Positions 1 to 9,242 are shown, numbered from the stretch's first letter. The stretch is 37,132 nt of DNA from Arhodomonas aquaeolei DSM 8974 (GCF_000374645.1 NZ_KB894825.1:1-37132), one strand, 5' to 3'. Made by a program: numbers and translations. The notes: generated by a model from the sequence alone, not told the origin.

Positions 1-179
1 TAGCCCTCGCGCGCCTCGGTACGCTCGCCAGGCGCGGCCTTGAGACACTCCTGCATCTGCGCCTCCAGCGCCTGCTGCACCGTCTCGTGCACCAGCGCCC
101 GCAGCAGATCCCGATCCTCGCCAAGTAATGCTTCCAGCGCCTCGCCGCTCGCAGTAGCCTTTCGAGTGTGAGTGGCCAT
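1..179 (-). CDS. IS256-family transposase, N-terminal part (runs off window)
   Basis: Reading leftward from an ATG at 177-179, the frame stays open to the window edge (59 codons). The product starts MATHTRKATASGEAL, continues with LLRALVHETVQQALEAQ and ends at ...ERTEAREG. This is the characteristic beginning of IS256/Mutator-type transposases: a short variable tail, an acidic helix, then the E-x-L-x-A and ER-(T/S)-xxR-xGYR region. The catalytic DDE residues would lie beyond the edge. The enzyme would move its own element by cut or copy of the ends. It lies in a gene-poor patch before an unrelated exported protein. Whether the element is intact cannot be judged here. Family assignment is by recall of typical sequences and is fairly secure. 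Confidence 0.85.
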   Translation of the reverse strand, partial: MATHTRKATASGEALEALLGEDRDLLRALVHETVQQALEAQMQECLKAAPGERTEAREG

Positions 180-250
180 GGCTTCGCCCTCCCAAGGGGA
201 TTCAGGTGGTCGGTCAACCAACCCGAATACCATGGCCGCTCACCTCGCTC

Positions 251-280
251 TAGCTTGTGCACATAATTCCGCACACTACT
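251..280. repeat. Possible terminal region of the IS256-type element
   Basis: About 75-100 bases upstream of the transposase start lies an AT-richer tract (TTGTGCACATAATTCCGCAC) unlike the surrounding DNA. It resembles the GTGCACA/GGAATT-type termini common in IS256-family elements. The partner end is outside the window, so the exact boundary cannot be fixed. The rest of 180-480 shows no convincing gene. Confidence 0.3.
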
Positions 281-480
281 CTGTCCGGGTGATCCCTCGG
301 GGCAGCCGAGCGAACGCGTATGGGCAAAGGGGGGCGGACCGAATGCCGGACTCATTGCCGGAGTGTCGGCAACGCAGCGCTAGCGCCGCTTCTACCCGTT
401 GTGGTGCTTGCAAGAGTAAGGGCCCGGTAAGGCCGGGGGTCTAGAAACGTAAACTCACCCCTTGCTTGTTCGGAGACGTC

Positions 481-1725
481 ATGCCCTTTAAAGACCGTTG
501 CATTCCCGCGAGCCCCCTGTGCCGTGTCCTGTTCGCCGCGCTGATCACGGTGTCGTTCGGTGCCGGGGCCGCGTCGCCCGTTACGTTTGTCGCCCGGCAG
601 GCCGTGGATGGTGACGTGTTCGGTACCACCGTCGCCATCGACGACGGCCGGGTCGCGGTGGGTGCGTCCTCGACGGACCTTGAGCGGGACGACGTCGGCG
701 CGGTCTACCTGTTCGACCGCACCGGGGGTGGCATTGCGCCGGCCGCGATGCTCCAGGCGTCCGACGGCGAGCTCGCGGACGGGTTCGGCGCGTCTGTCGC
801 GGTCAGTGGCGACACGGTCCTTGTCGGGGCGCCGGGCGTGGTGCTCTCCGAGCTTAACGAGGGGGCAGCGTATCTCTTCGAACGCAAAGGCGGGGCGTGG
901 ACCCCGGTCGCGAAGCTGCGGCGCGATACGGTCGGGAAGAACGACATGGCCGGCGTTGCCGTGGCCCTGGATGGTGGTGTCGCGGCCATCGGTGCCCCGG
1001 GGGCGGACGTCGTCGGCGAGGACTCGGGCGTGGTACTGGTCTACGAACGCGGGGAGGGCGGCTGGACGAAAACCGCGTCCCTGACGCCGAAGTCCGCCGG
1101 GGAGCGCTTCGGTTCCGCCGTCGCCGTGGACGGCGACCGTATCCTGGTGGGGGCCAGCGGTGACGTGCCGGCGAAGGAGACGACGGGCAGCGCCTACGTC
1201 TTCGAGCGCCGGGATAGCGGCTGGGAGCAGGCCGCAAGGCTGACGCCGTCGGACGGCGGCGGTGGCGACGGCTTCGGTGACGCCGTGGCGCTGGCCGGTG
1301 ACCGGGCGCTGGTCGGTGCACGCTTTGCCGATCTCGACGGCAGCGACGAGGGGGCCGCGTACGTCTTCGGGCGCACGGGTGAAGGCTGGAGCGAGATCGC
1401 GAAGCTGACCGCACCGGAACCGGCGGATCGCGACCAGTTCGGGCACGCGGTCGCGCTGACGGGGGATGTGGCGGTGGTGGGCGCGCCGCGTGTCGACGAG
1501 CCCGGGCGGGACAGCGGTGCCATCTGGACGTTTGCTCCGGGCGACGACGGGTGGCGCCTGAGCACCCGGCTGTCGCCGTCGGCGCCGGACACCTATGACG
1601 AGTTCGGCTCCGCCGTTGCGGCCGGCCAGGGTGCCGTCGTCGTCGGTGCACCGCAGGACATCCCGGCGGATGCCGACGGTGAGGTCGTTACCGGCACGGC
1701 GACGCTGTTTCCGGCAGTGCACTAG
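481..1725 (+). CDS. Exported FG-GAP repeat (beta-propeller) protein
   Basis: The 414-residue product starts at the ATG at 481, preceded by GGAG five bases upstream; a TTG at 466 is a poorer start. Residues 1 to about 30 form a signal peptide (basic start, hydrophobic core LFAALITVSFGAGA, probable cleavage near AAS). The mature part is made of seven repeats of about 50-55 residues, each with an [DE]-x-FG-xx-VA-x-x-G-D-xx-VGA core, such as DGFGASVAVSGDTVLVGAP and DQFGHAVALTGDVAVVGAP. The third repeat has lost the FG. Seven FG-GAP units suggest a closed seven-bladed propeller like the integrin alpha head. Many acidic loops could bind calcium. No anchor or enzymatic domain is visible, so it is probably a periplasmic or secreted binding protein of unknown partner. 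It stands alone, convergent with the next gene. Confidence 0.85.
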   Translation: MPFKDRCIPASPLCRVLFAALITVSFGAGAASPVTFVARQAVDGDVFGTTVAIDDGRVAVGASSTDLERDDVGAVYLFDRTGGGIAPAAMLQASDGELADGFGASVAVSGDTVLVGAPGVVLSELNEGAAYLFERKGGAWTPVAKLRRDTVGKNDMAGVAVALDGGVAAIGAPGADVVGEDSGVVLVYERGEGGWTKTASLTPKSAGERFGSAVAVDGDRILVGASGDVPAKETTGSAYVFERRDSGWEQAARLTPSDGGGGDGFGDAVALAGDRALVGARFADLDGSDEGAAYVFGRTGEGWSEIAKLTAPEPADRDQFGHAVALTGDVAVVGAPRVDEPGRDSGAIWTFAPGDDGWRLSTRLSPSAPDTYDEFGSAVAAGQGAVVVGAPQDIPADADGEVVTGTATLFPAVH

Positions 1726-1809
1726 CTCCGAGGCGATTTGCCGGCAGGAAACGCGCTGCGGCATGCGTGTCGCAGTGCGTCGGGAATAGCCTGCAAGGCA
1801 CTGGATATA

Positions 1810-1828
1810 AAGGGCTCCATATGCCCTT
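1810..1828 (-). terminator. Hairpin followed by T-rich tract, downstream of the EamA gene
   Basis: AAGGGC at 1810-1815 pairs with GCCCTT at 1823-1828 around a seven-base loop. Read on the minus strand, the stem is followed by TTATAT, a weak intrinsic-terminator pattern. It sits between two convergent genes. Confidence 0.45.
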
Positions 1829-1853
1829 CGCAAATGGGTCTGTCGCCCCGTAT

Positions 1854-1875
1854 CGCCCGTACGAGCCGTAGGGCG
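1854..1875. terminator. Inverted repeat between convergent genes
   Basis: CGCCC (1854-1858) pairs with GGGCG (1871-1875), and inside it TACG (1860-1863) pairs with CGTA (1867-1870) around an AGC loop, with one bulged G. There is no T tract. It could act in both directions between the FG-GAP gene and the transporter gene. Confidence 0.35.
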
Positions 1876-1879
1876 GCGA

Positions 1880-2779
1880 TCACGGCGTGTTGTCGGCGCG
1901 ACTGCGTCGTACCGGCCAGACCTCCAGCACACCCGCGCACAGCACCAGGGCGCCACCGGCGATCTCCTGCGCCCCCAGCAGCTCGCCGGCGATCAGCGCC
2001 GCCGAGATCAGGCCGACCAGCACCTCCGACATCAGCAGGATGCCCACCCGGGCGGGCTCCAGCCGGGCCGCCGCCCACATCAGGCAGGCCATCGACAGCC
2101 CCCACCAGATGCCGCCGGTGACGAGGGCCCAGCCGAGCGCGGGGGCCGCGGCGCTCGCCGACAGTCGCGGCAGGGGCGCAAGGGCCGGTGCGAGAACGGC
2201 GGCACCGATACAGGCGCCGAGGGCGAAGACGAAGGCAGACTTGCCCGGTGCCACCGCCGGGCGGGAGCGGATCCCCGTGGTGGCGATGGCCCAGAGCAGC
2301 CCGGAGGTCAGCCCGAGCCAGTCGCCGAGGCCGTGCGGGAGCGGGACGGCACCGTCTGCACCCAGCACGAGGGCTAGTCCGGCCAGACCCACGACGATGG
2401 CGACGAGGCGCGGCCATGGTGTCGGCCAGCCCATGACGTAGCGGCCGATCAGGGTGCTCCAGACCGGCGTGAGGAAGAACAGCAGGACCACGATGGCCAC
2501 GCGTCCGTAGACCAGGCCGGCCGAGTAGAGGACGAAGGCGAAACCGCCCAGGGCAACCCACACCAGGGCCGCGCGGCTGGACGGTACGGATTGGTGCGAG
2601 GTTCGCACGGCGAACGGTAGCAGCAGGAGGGCGGCCACAGCGACGATCGCCAGCGTGCCCCAGGCGCCCGACAGGCCGAGCTCGGAGAGCCGCCGCACCG
2701 GCAGCCAGTAGAAGCCCCACAGGCATCCGGTACCGACGACGAATAGCGTGGCCAGGGTGGTGTTGTGGTCGTTGCGCAT
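1880..2779 (-). CDS. EamA/DMT-superfamily transporter
   Basis: The 299-residue protein has about ten hydrophobic segments arranged as two EamA-like halves (roughly residues 8-140 and 152-290), the usual length and layout of inner-membrane drug/metabolite transporters. Recognisable features are the GCLWGFYWLPVRR start of helix 1, the end of the first half (VGLAGLALVLGADG) and the second-half helix 9-10 pattern SEVLVGLISAALIAGELLG. The family exports or imports small metabolites such as amino acids, nucleosides or dyes. Substrate cannot be read from sequence. It starts at the ATG at 2777-2779 and ends in a short charged tail. It is a single gene, convergent with the FG-GAP gene and divergent from the WG-repeat operon across a 702-bp gap. 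Confidence 0.9.
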   Translation of the reverse strand: MRNDHNTTLATLFVVGTGCLWGFYWLPVRRLSELGLSGAWGTLAIVAVAALLLLPFAVRTSHQSVPSSRAALVWVALGGFAFVLYSAGLVYGRVAIVVLLFFLTPVWSTLIGRYVMGWPTPWPRLVAIVVGLAGLALVLGADGAVPLPHGLGDWLGLTSGLLWAIATTGIRSRPAVAPGKSAFVFALGACIGAAVLAPALAPLPRLSASAAAPALGWALVTGGIWWGLSMACLMWAAARLEPARVGILLMSEVLVGLISAALIAGELLGAQEIAGGALVLCAGVLEVWPVRRSRADNTP

Positions 2780-3481
2780 CCAGCTAAGAGGGTGGGGATT
2801 GGCGCCCTACCTTAGCATCGGGCGAATTGCCCGGTATTGGCTGCGGCGCGTGACCTACCGGAATGTGCAGCCTTCGGCCGCGGGCACGCGACGTTCCTGC
2901 GCTCGCGACGCCGCGGAGACGTCGCACACCTGTCGGTGCACGACCTACGGGATGGGGGGGGGTGGGTGCCATGGTGGTCGGTCGTGCGCGGCCGTCGGCC
3001 GTGTGTCACATCCTTGCCGGGGGCGCCCGCGGGATATCGCGCGTGGCGGGCGCGCGAGCTGCCGGGGTCAGCTACACGCCCGGCCGGGCGGTCATGCCGT
3101 CCCTTACGTTGGCGGCTCCTGGCTGGCAATACGTTCCGGGCCTGCGGCGGTCGCCACTGCATGACCGGTCCAGCACACATTTGGGGAGAATGCCGGCTGC
3201 CCTGTGCAGCCGACCTGCAGCGGACCACGTTGCAGACGGTGGGCGTAACGGACGGGGCGGTCCCAGACGCGGTATGTGCGCCGGCCATTGTGCGTGGGTC
3301 TTCCGTTGCGGTGATGGCCGGCGACGCGCCGGTAACGCCGGTGTATGGCATGCGGGACCGTGCCCCGTGTATCCTCCCCGCGATGCATTCCCGAGGCATG
3401 GCCCCATGCAGCGTGTTCGCCCCTGGAGCGCGCCGGTGCAATGGCCTCACGCATATCGGATATCGCTTTCAGGGAAGAACA
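2780..3481. other. 702-bp gene-free gap between divergent genes
   Basis: No frame here has the codon pattern of a gene. The long frames crossing it are extensions or shadows of the WG-repeat gene. It holds a run of nine G at 2954-2962 and, just before 3482, the AGGGAAG ribosome-binding site of the WG gene. Promoters for the transporter and the WG operon must lie here, but I could not place convincing -35/-10 boxes. Confidence 0.6.
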
Positions 3482-6268
3482 ATGTCTCGTGTTATTTCGG
3501 CATCCCTGATCGGTGCGTTTGCCGCCGTTCTCTCTTGCGTCGCGCAGTCCGCGATCGTCCACTGGCCCACCCTGTGCAACTGGCAGAGCGATCGCCTGAG
3601 CTGTTTCGGGACCTTCCACGAGGGACTGGCGCGCGCACCGATCGGAGACCTCGGTGCGCGGCGGCCGACCATCGGCTACATCGACAAGTCCGGCTCGATG
3701 GTGATCGAGCCGCGGTTCGACGATGCGACGGATTTCGCCAACGGCCTGGCCGCTGTCTCCCGCGACGGCGAATGGGGATACATCGACGTCCGGGGCGAAT
3801 GGGTCATTCCGCCGCAGTTCGAGGATGCCAACCCGTTCGGCGCCGGCGGTGCGGCGATGGTCAGGGTGGAGGGCCGTTTCACGCTCATCGACCGTACCGG
3901 CGCGACTATCAGACGCCTGCCGGACGGTGCGTTCTATCGGGCGCCGTTCCGTCAGGCCGAAATGGCGCTGTTTCCGGTCAGGGTGCCGGTGCCGCCGAAG
4001 GTCTGGCGCGCCACGAACGGCGGGGCGGTGACGTTGCCCGGGGACACGCTCTCCGTGTCCGTCAGCGCTGATGCACCGGAGGCACTCGCCGTTCTGGTCA
4101 GGCTGTCGCCGGAGCGGGTGCGCTGGGGACTGTACGATGCCCGGGGCGGGTGGCGTCTCTCCCCGGAGATGCTGGACGCAACGGCCGAGCCGGTGACCGA
4201 TGGCGAGCTGACGGCGATCAGGGGCGACGAGACGTGGCGGCTGTACGACAACCAGGGCCGGCTGCTTGGTGAACGTAACTATCGCACATTCAAGCCGGTG
4301 CTTACCGGTACCTGGGTCGCTGAAGATGACGACGGCGAACGGTGGCTGGTGGACGCGGCCGGCAACGAGATCGAGACGCTCGAGCGCTATGCCTCGCCCT
4401 ACGTTGAACGTGACGGATTCGCCGTATACGAACTCGAGGATGCCGTCGTCATCGCCCGCCGCAACGGCGAGACGGTTCGCGTAGCCGCACCCGGGCTCAA
4501 AACGCTTTATTTTCGCGACGGCATACTCTGGCTCTATGACGAGACACGCGATGTCATGGACATCCGGGACCTCGCGGGCGAGTCCGTCATTGACGAGGAA
4601 ACCCGGCAGCGCCTGAAGGATTACCGGGTCGATCTGTTCACGCTGCCGGCGGATGTGGAGGAGGGCGATACCGACCGGTCTCTCCCCCTCGCCGCGCTGA
4701 GACCGCGCGATGGCGGGCAGCCGTTGGCGGTCCTGAGCGCCGACGGGCGCATCGTCAGCAATGAAGACTGGGACACGTTCACGGATACCGATGACGTGCT
4801 CGCGCCGGCGCTGGTTAAAACCCGGGGTGGCCGGATCGGTGCCATCGATGCCAGCGGGGACTGGGTGATCCCGCCCGATTATGCCGACATGGTGGCGTTC
4901 TCCGATGTCTATACCCTGGCACAGTCCACCGCCGGCGGGCGTGTGGTGATCCTCGACCGGGACGGCAATCGCTATCCGCTGCGTCCCCATATCTTCGAGC
5001 ACAACCACGGGTTCAACGGTGGTCTGCTCGAGTTCAGCGAGCGCTCGTCGCAGGGCGGCGCCCGATGGGGGCTCTGGAGCGTGACCGAAGGCGCGGTAGC
5101 GGCCCAGCCCAAGTTCACGTCCATATCCGGGTTCGTGGACGGCTACGCGCCTGCCGCGGTGCGAACCGATGCCGGCGATGATCGTTGGGGGATCATCGAC
5201 CGGCAGGGCGAATGGGTCGTCGAGCCGCTGCACGACGACCGTTCGCCGCCGGAGCGTATCGCCCCGGGGATCTACGAGATCAAACGCCGCGCCGTTGAGG
5301 GCGACCCCCGTAGTGACCGGCATTACCAGCTCGTCTCGACCGAGGCCGGCGAACCGATCACCGGGCTACTGTTCGAGTCTGCGGAAGTCGTGGGGCCGCA
5401 GCGTTTCCTGGTCCAGCCCATCAATGGTGGTGTCTGGCTCATCGATCGCACGGGTGACGCGCTCGCCATCGCCGAGGGCCGGGTCAAGCGTTTCGAGAGC
5501 AACGGGACGCTAGCGCTCACGCTCTTCGAGGACGGCGACGGCGCCCTCGACAGCGACGGGGAGTGGCGGGTCGAACCGGTCTACGCGGCCTCGCTGGACT
5601 TCGTGCCACCGCTGATGCAGGCACGGGTCTATGACGGCCGGGAGACCGTCGTGGTGGACGACGAAGGGAACGTCCGGGCGGACGACAACCTGACGCCCGT
5701 CCCCGGGATGAGGCGCTATGCCCTGAACCTGGAGGGGGACGACGCGACGGCGCTGGTCAACGCCGAAGGCGACGAGCTGACGCGGATTCCGGGGCAGCGT
5801 GCCTTCGATACGGCCTCCGGGGCGAACGGCCTGGTCGCCTGGCGGGAGGACGGCTCGGATCTCTACGGGTTCATGAACGCGCAGGGCGAGAAGGTCACCG
5901 GTGCCTATTTCACCAAACTGGGTGCCATGCGCGGGGACCGGGCGGCGTTCCAGCGCCGAAAGATATCGGGCGAACTTATCGGCTTCATCAGCCGGGACGG
6001 CGGGATCGCCATCCCCGCGGCCTACAAGCGGGTGTCGACCTTCAGCGAGTCGCGGGCGCTGGTTTCCGGTAAGGAGGGCGGTCTGTTCTTCATCGATCCC
6101 CAGGGCCGGAAAACGGTCGGTTTCGGTGTCCTCTGCAACCGGATCGTGGTCACCGATCCCGAGGACGAAGTGATCTGGCCGACGGAGCTCGACGAGGCCA
6201 CGTTCCCCTGTCTCGCAGAGGATCCCCGGAAGGATGACGGTTCGCAGAACAAGGAAGGCACCTCGTGA
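3482..6268 (+). CDS. Exported WG-repeat protein, first of a tandem pair
   Basis: The 928-residue product starts at the ATG at 3482 (AGGGAAG nine bases upstream). An open frame continues upstream, but the signal peptide (MSRVISASLIGAFAAVLSCV, cleavage probably after AQSA) fixes this start. The mature protein consists of many WG (KWG-type) repeats, for example GYIDKSGSMVIEPRFDDA and WGYIDVRGEWVIPPQFEDA. Each has a turn of the form [YF]-ID-x-x-G-x-[WM]-[VA]-I-x-P-x-[FY], and these stretches alternate with degenerate ones. Two cysteines lie near the N terminus (LCNW...LSCFGTFHEGLA) and two near the C terminus (VLCNRIV...VIWP...FPCL). WG proteins are exported or surface proteins of poorly known, probably binding, function. 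The stop overlaps the start of the next gene by four bases (GTGA). Confidence 0.88.
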   Translation: MSRVISASLIGAFAAVLSCVAQSAIVHWPTLCNWQSDRLSCFGTFHEGLARAPIGDLGARRPTIGYIDKSGSMVIEPRFDDATDFANGLAAVSRDGEWGYIDVRGEWVIPPQFEDANPFGAGGAAMVRVEGRFTLIDRTGATIRRLPDGAFYRAPFRQAEMALFPVRVPVPPKVWRATNGGAVTLPGDTLSVSVSADAPEALAVLVRLSPERVRWGLYDARGGWRLSPEMLDATAEPVTDGELTAIRGDETWRLYDNQGRLLGERNYRTFKPVLTGTWVAEDDDGERWLVDAAGNEIETLERYASPYVERDGFAVYELEDAVVIARRNGETVRVAAPGLKTLYFRDGILWLYDETRDVMDIRDLAGESVIDEETRQRLKDYRVDLFTLPADVEEGDTDRSLPLAALRPRDGGQPLAVLSADGRIVSNEDWDTFTDTDDVLAPALVKTRGGRIGAIDASGDWVIPPDYADMVAFSDVYTLAQSTAGGRVVILDRDGNRYPLRPHIFEHNHGFNGGLLEFSERSSQGGARWGLWSVTEGAVAAQPKFTSISGFVDGYAPAAVRTDAGDDRWGIIDRQGEWVVEPLHDDRSPPERIAPGIYEIKRRAVEGDPRSDRHYQLVSTEAGEPITGLLFESAEVVGPQRFLVQPINGGVWLIDRTGDALAIAEGRVKRFESNGTLALTLFEDGDGALDSDGEWRVEPVYAASLDFVPPLMQARVYDGRETVVVDDEGNVRADDNLTPVPGMRRYALNLEGDDATALVNAEGDELTRIPGQRAFDTASGANGLVAWREDGSDLYGFMNAQGEKVTGAYFTKLGAMRGDRAAFQRRKISGELIGFISRDGGIAIPAAYKRVSTFSESRALVSGKEGGLFFIDPQGRKTVGFGVLCNRIVVTDPEDEVIWPTELDEATFPCLAEDPRKDDGSQNKEGTS

Positions 6269-9156
6269 GGAAACAGGGAACGCTCCACTGCCTGGTACCG
6301 CTCTCGATTGCCGCCACCGTGGCGGCCGTGATGCCCGCAGGTGCGGTGGCCCGGGACACGGATCGCTGCCTTACGTCGAAATACGTGCAGCCATTCGGTG
6401 ACTACCAGCTGATTGCCTACCGCCGGAACCGCGGCAGCACCTGCCTCTACGAGCTGCACGAGGGCCTGGCCGCGCTGCGGCTGCCCGCCGAGGGGGTCGA
6501 TATCGACGATGTCGCCGCCGTCGACGGCTTCGCCGAGTATCGCTGGGGATTCATCGATACAGCGGGCGCACTGGCAATCCCGCCGCGGTTCGAGGATGTC
6601 ACCGATTTCCACGGCGGACTGGCCGGCGCCTACGACGGCGAGCAGTGGGGCTATATCGATCGCCGGGGCGAATGGGCCATCGAACCACAGTTCGAGGACG
6701 TTCGGGCTTTCCGGGATAACGGTATCGCGGCCGCTGTCCGTGACGGCGAGTGGGTGCTCATCGACCGTTCGGGGGCAGCCCTCAACGTCGAGTTGCACGA
6801 TCATGTGAACCAAATCCGTGTCGGCGACGGTACCCCCGTGCGGGTCGAGGTCGAGTACGGAGCCACCTACGAGAACGCCGATGGAGAGACGCTCGCCGTA
6901 CCCGAGGGGATCACCCTGGTCGAGCCGTTCGGGTCGGCGGGGCTGTTCATCGCACGCCGCGATCGCCGGTACGGACTCATCGACCGGGATCTGGAATGGC
7001 AGATCAAACCGGATTACAGGGATATCAGCGCGCCGTCGGAGTCCGGGGCGGCGGCCTTGGCTGCGGGCGGTCCCGAGGGCGATGCACTGATTCGCCAGGA
7101 TGGCAGCGCTGTGGGGAAGGACGGCGCAGCCGTGCGGCGTAGGGACGATTTCTGGCGCGTTACGTGGCCTGACGGCCGTAATGCCGTCTTCGATCTCCAG
7201 GGCGAACGAATCGCCGAATTCGGTGGGGAGGCTGACAGTCGCGTCAGGGCAATGGGTTCCTTCCTGGTCGATTCGGGGGGCGACAGCACGAAGGTCATCG
7301 GACCGGCGTTCGACGAGCCGGTCGTGCTCGCCTCCGGGCTCACTCCCAAACCGGTTCGTTCCGCCGGCCTGTTGGTGGTGTTCGACGGCGAGACGCTGGC
7401 GGGCGTGATTCTCGGATCCGGCACCTATCTCACCGGCGAGGACAGCAAGGACGGCCGCGACTGGTTCGGGCAGATCGCCTACGCCGAGCGTCACGGCGCG
7501 TGGACGTGGTTCCGCGACCGGGACAAGGCGCTAATCCAGATCGTCGATCCGCACGGGCGTCCCCTGCTCGACGAGGCCACGCGCAAACGCCTCGGCAACC
7601 ACCATATCGAGCCCCTGGAAACGGCGGAGGGCGGGGCCGGGGACAATCCGGCCGCGATTGCGTTGATCAGCGAGAGCCGGTACTGCCACTGCGGGCCCGG
7701 TGCCGGCATGTTGATGTCCGACGGCCAGCTCGAATTCCACGAAGACTGGCAAAAGGTCGAGTCGCTCGATATCCGCGGGCCCGTGCGTGGGCGGCGCTTC
7801 GCGTTTCACACCGACGAAGGCGTCGGCATCCTCGACGGGCAGGGTTCGGTCGTCCTCGCCGCGGAGCAGGAGCATATCGACGACTTCCACCACGGCAATG
7901 CCCTGGTGTACGGAGATGGCGTGACCCGGGTCGTGGACCGCTCGGGGCAGCTCTTCGACATACCCAACGGCTTCGGCATGTCGGTGGTCGCCCCCGGAAT
8001 CATGCGTTATCGCAGGAGCGCCGCGGCGGAGGCGCTGTTCAGTCTCTACGACCTCACCTCGCAGCAACCGATCACCAAACCCCGGTTCCAGGACGTGGGG
8101 GATTTTCACGACGGTCAGGCCACGGCGGTCTCGCCGGAAGGGAAGACCGGTGTGATCGACAGGGCCGGCGAGTGGGTGCTGGCGCCGGCGTATGCCGCGG
8201 TTGAGCCGGTCAACGGCCAGCTGTGGATCGTTCAGCGGCGCCGTGGGAGCGACCCGTTCGAGGACATCCCCCGAGCGCTGGTCGACGCCGACGGCGAGAC
8301 GATCGTTCCCTATACGGAAGGTCTGCTTTCCGCGACGGTGCTCGACAACCGCAGTGTCGAGGTCCGGGCACACGGTCCGGTCGGTGTCCACAAGTTGCTG
8401 AGTCCGTCCGGGGAGGTGCTTCTCGATGGCCACGAGGCGACGTTCACCGTCATGGGCGACTTGCTGAGGCTGCGGCGTCGCCCCTCCATCGGCTATCTCG
8501 GCGACGATCTCGAATGGGCCGTTGCCCTCGAACCCGGCACGGGCAGTGTCTTCCACGCCGATCCGCAACGGGCGTTGCGTTCAACCGGCGAAAGGGCAGA
8601 GATCCTCGATGCCAAAGGTAGGGTCGTGGCGACCCTGCCGGACGGCGAATGGCGCTGGCCGACCGCTGCGTCCCGCATCATAGGGCGTGTGTACGAGGAC
8701 GGGGTGACGAAAACGAAATACGCCGATCCGAGCGGCGAGATCACCCTCATCGTTGACGGCAAGGCCGGCGTATTTCGTGGCGATACCGCGCTGGTGAGCC
8801 GAACCGATGGTCAGGACGGGTTCTGGGTAGACGCCTCGGGGGAACGCCGGGAGATCCCGGGACGCTATACGGACCTCGGGCTGCCCGCCGACAATGGCCT
8901 GGCCTACGCGGCCAGCGGCGGCCGTTACGGCTTCGTCGACGGGGACGGACGGTACGTCATACCGCCGGTCTACGATCTGGTAACGCCTTTCCAGGACGGG
9001 CGCGCCATCGCCACGACGGAGCGCAGCGCGATGATGATCGACCGCCAGGGCCGGCCCATCGCCCGAGTGGCGAGTGAATGCGGCGTCAGGGTGCTTTACG
9101 GCCCCGACAACGAGCGTGTCTGGCCGGAGCGTCTGCCCCAGCGCTGCCGGCACTGA
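6265..9156 (+). CDS. Exported WG-repeat protein, second of a tandem pair
   Basis: The 963-residue product starts at GTG 6265, overlapping the previous stop as GTGA, with AAGGAAGG just upstream; translation is therefore probably coupled. The signal peptide MRKQGTLHCLVPLSIAATVA ends near GAVA. Clear WG repeats follow, such as YRWGFIDTAGALAIPPRFED and WGYIDRRGEWAIEPQFED, and a last one at YGFVDGDGRYVIPPVYD. It matches its upstream neighbour across its whole length: an N-terminal cysteine pair before HEGLA, a central DEATRKRL element (DEETRQRL in the neighbour) followed by an acidic linker and an EDW motif, and a C-terminal C-x-(I/V)...WP-x-x-L...C ending. The pair is therefore an ancient gene duplication. 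Function is unknown; export to the periplasm or cell surface is inferred. A strong hairpin follows 15 bases after the stop. Confidence 0.88.
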   Translation: MRKQGTLHCLVPLSIAATVAAVMPAGAVARDTDRCLTSKYVQPFGDYQLIAYRRNRGSTCLYELHEGLAALRLPAEGVDIDDVAAVDGFAEYRWGFIDTAGALAIPPRFEDVTDFHGGLAGAYDGEQWGYIDRRGEWAIEPQFEDVRAFRDNGIAAAVRDGEWVLIDRSGAALNVELHDHVNQIRVGDGTPVRVEVEYGATYENADGETLAVPEGITLVEPFGSAGLFIARRDRRYGLIDRDLEWQIKPDYRDISAPSESGAAALAAGGPEGDALIRQDGSAVGKDGAAVRRRDDFWRVTWPDGRNAVFDLQGERIAEFGGEADSRVRAMGSFLVDSGGDSTKVIGPAFDEPVVLASGLTPKPVRSAGLLVVFDGETLAGVILGSGTYLTGEDSKDGRDWFGQIAYAERHGAWTWFRDRDKALIQIVDPHGRPLLDEATRKRLGNHHIEPLETAEGGAGDNPAAIALISESRYCHCGPGAGMLMSDGQLEFHEDWQKVESLDIRGPVRGRRFAFHTDEGVGILDGQGSVVLAAEQEHIDDFHHGNALVYGDGVTRVVDRSGQLFDIPNGFGMSVVAPGIMRYRRSAAAEALFSLYDLTSQQPITKPRFQDVGDFHDGQATAVSPEGKTGVIDRAGEWVLAPAYAAVEPVNGQLWIVQRRRGSDPFEDIPRALVDADGETIVPYTEGLLSATVLDNRSVEVRAHGPVGVHKLLSPSGEVLLDGHEATFTVMGDLLRLRRRPSIGYLGDDLEWAVALEPGTGSVFHADPQRALRSTGERAEILDAKGRVVATLPDGEWRWPTAASRIIGRVYEDGVTKTKYADPSGEITLIVDGKAGVFRGDTALVSRTDGQDGFWVDASGERREIPGRYTDLGLPADNGLAYAASGGRYGFVDGDGRYVIPPVYDLVTPFQDGRAIATTERSAMMIDRQGRPIARVASECGVRVLYGPDNERVWPERLPQRCRH

Positions 9157-9171
9157 TCCAATGCAATGGTA

Positions 9172-9204
9172 ACGGCCCCGGCGCATACCGTGTGCCGGGG
9201 CCGT
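9172..9204 (+). terminator. Strong GC-rich hairpin after the WG-repeat operon
   Basis: An 11-bp perfect stem, ACGGCCCCGGC (9172-9182) with GCCGGGGCCGT (9194-9204), can be extended by three pairs (one G-T) to leave a five-base loop. No T tract follows, so it may act as a transcription block or mRNA 3' end rather than a classic intrinsic terminator. Confidence 0.6.
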
Positions 9205-9242
9205 GCCGTGAGCCGGCGGGGCCCCGCGGTGCCCGCCGCCGT

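Noticed and set aside
352-1956. 534-codon minus-strand open frame across the FG-GAP gene
   Set aside because: It is Arg/Pro-rich with no domain, lies antisense to a well-supported exported repeat protein, and is a product of high G+C.
2837-3481. N-terminal extension of the first WG-repeat protein
   Set aside because: The extension has no protein-like pattern, and the signal peptide and ribosome-binding site place the start at 3482.
3104-5323. 739-codon minus-strand open frame
   Set aside because: It is a mirror of the WG-repeat gene with no recognisable motif.
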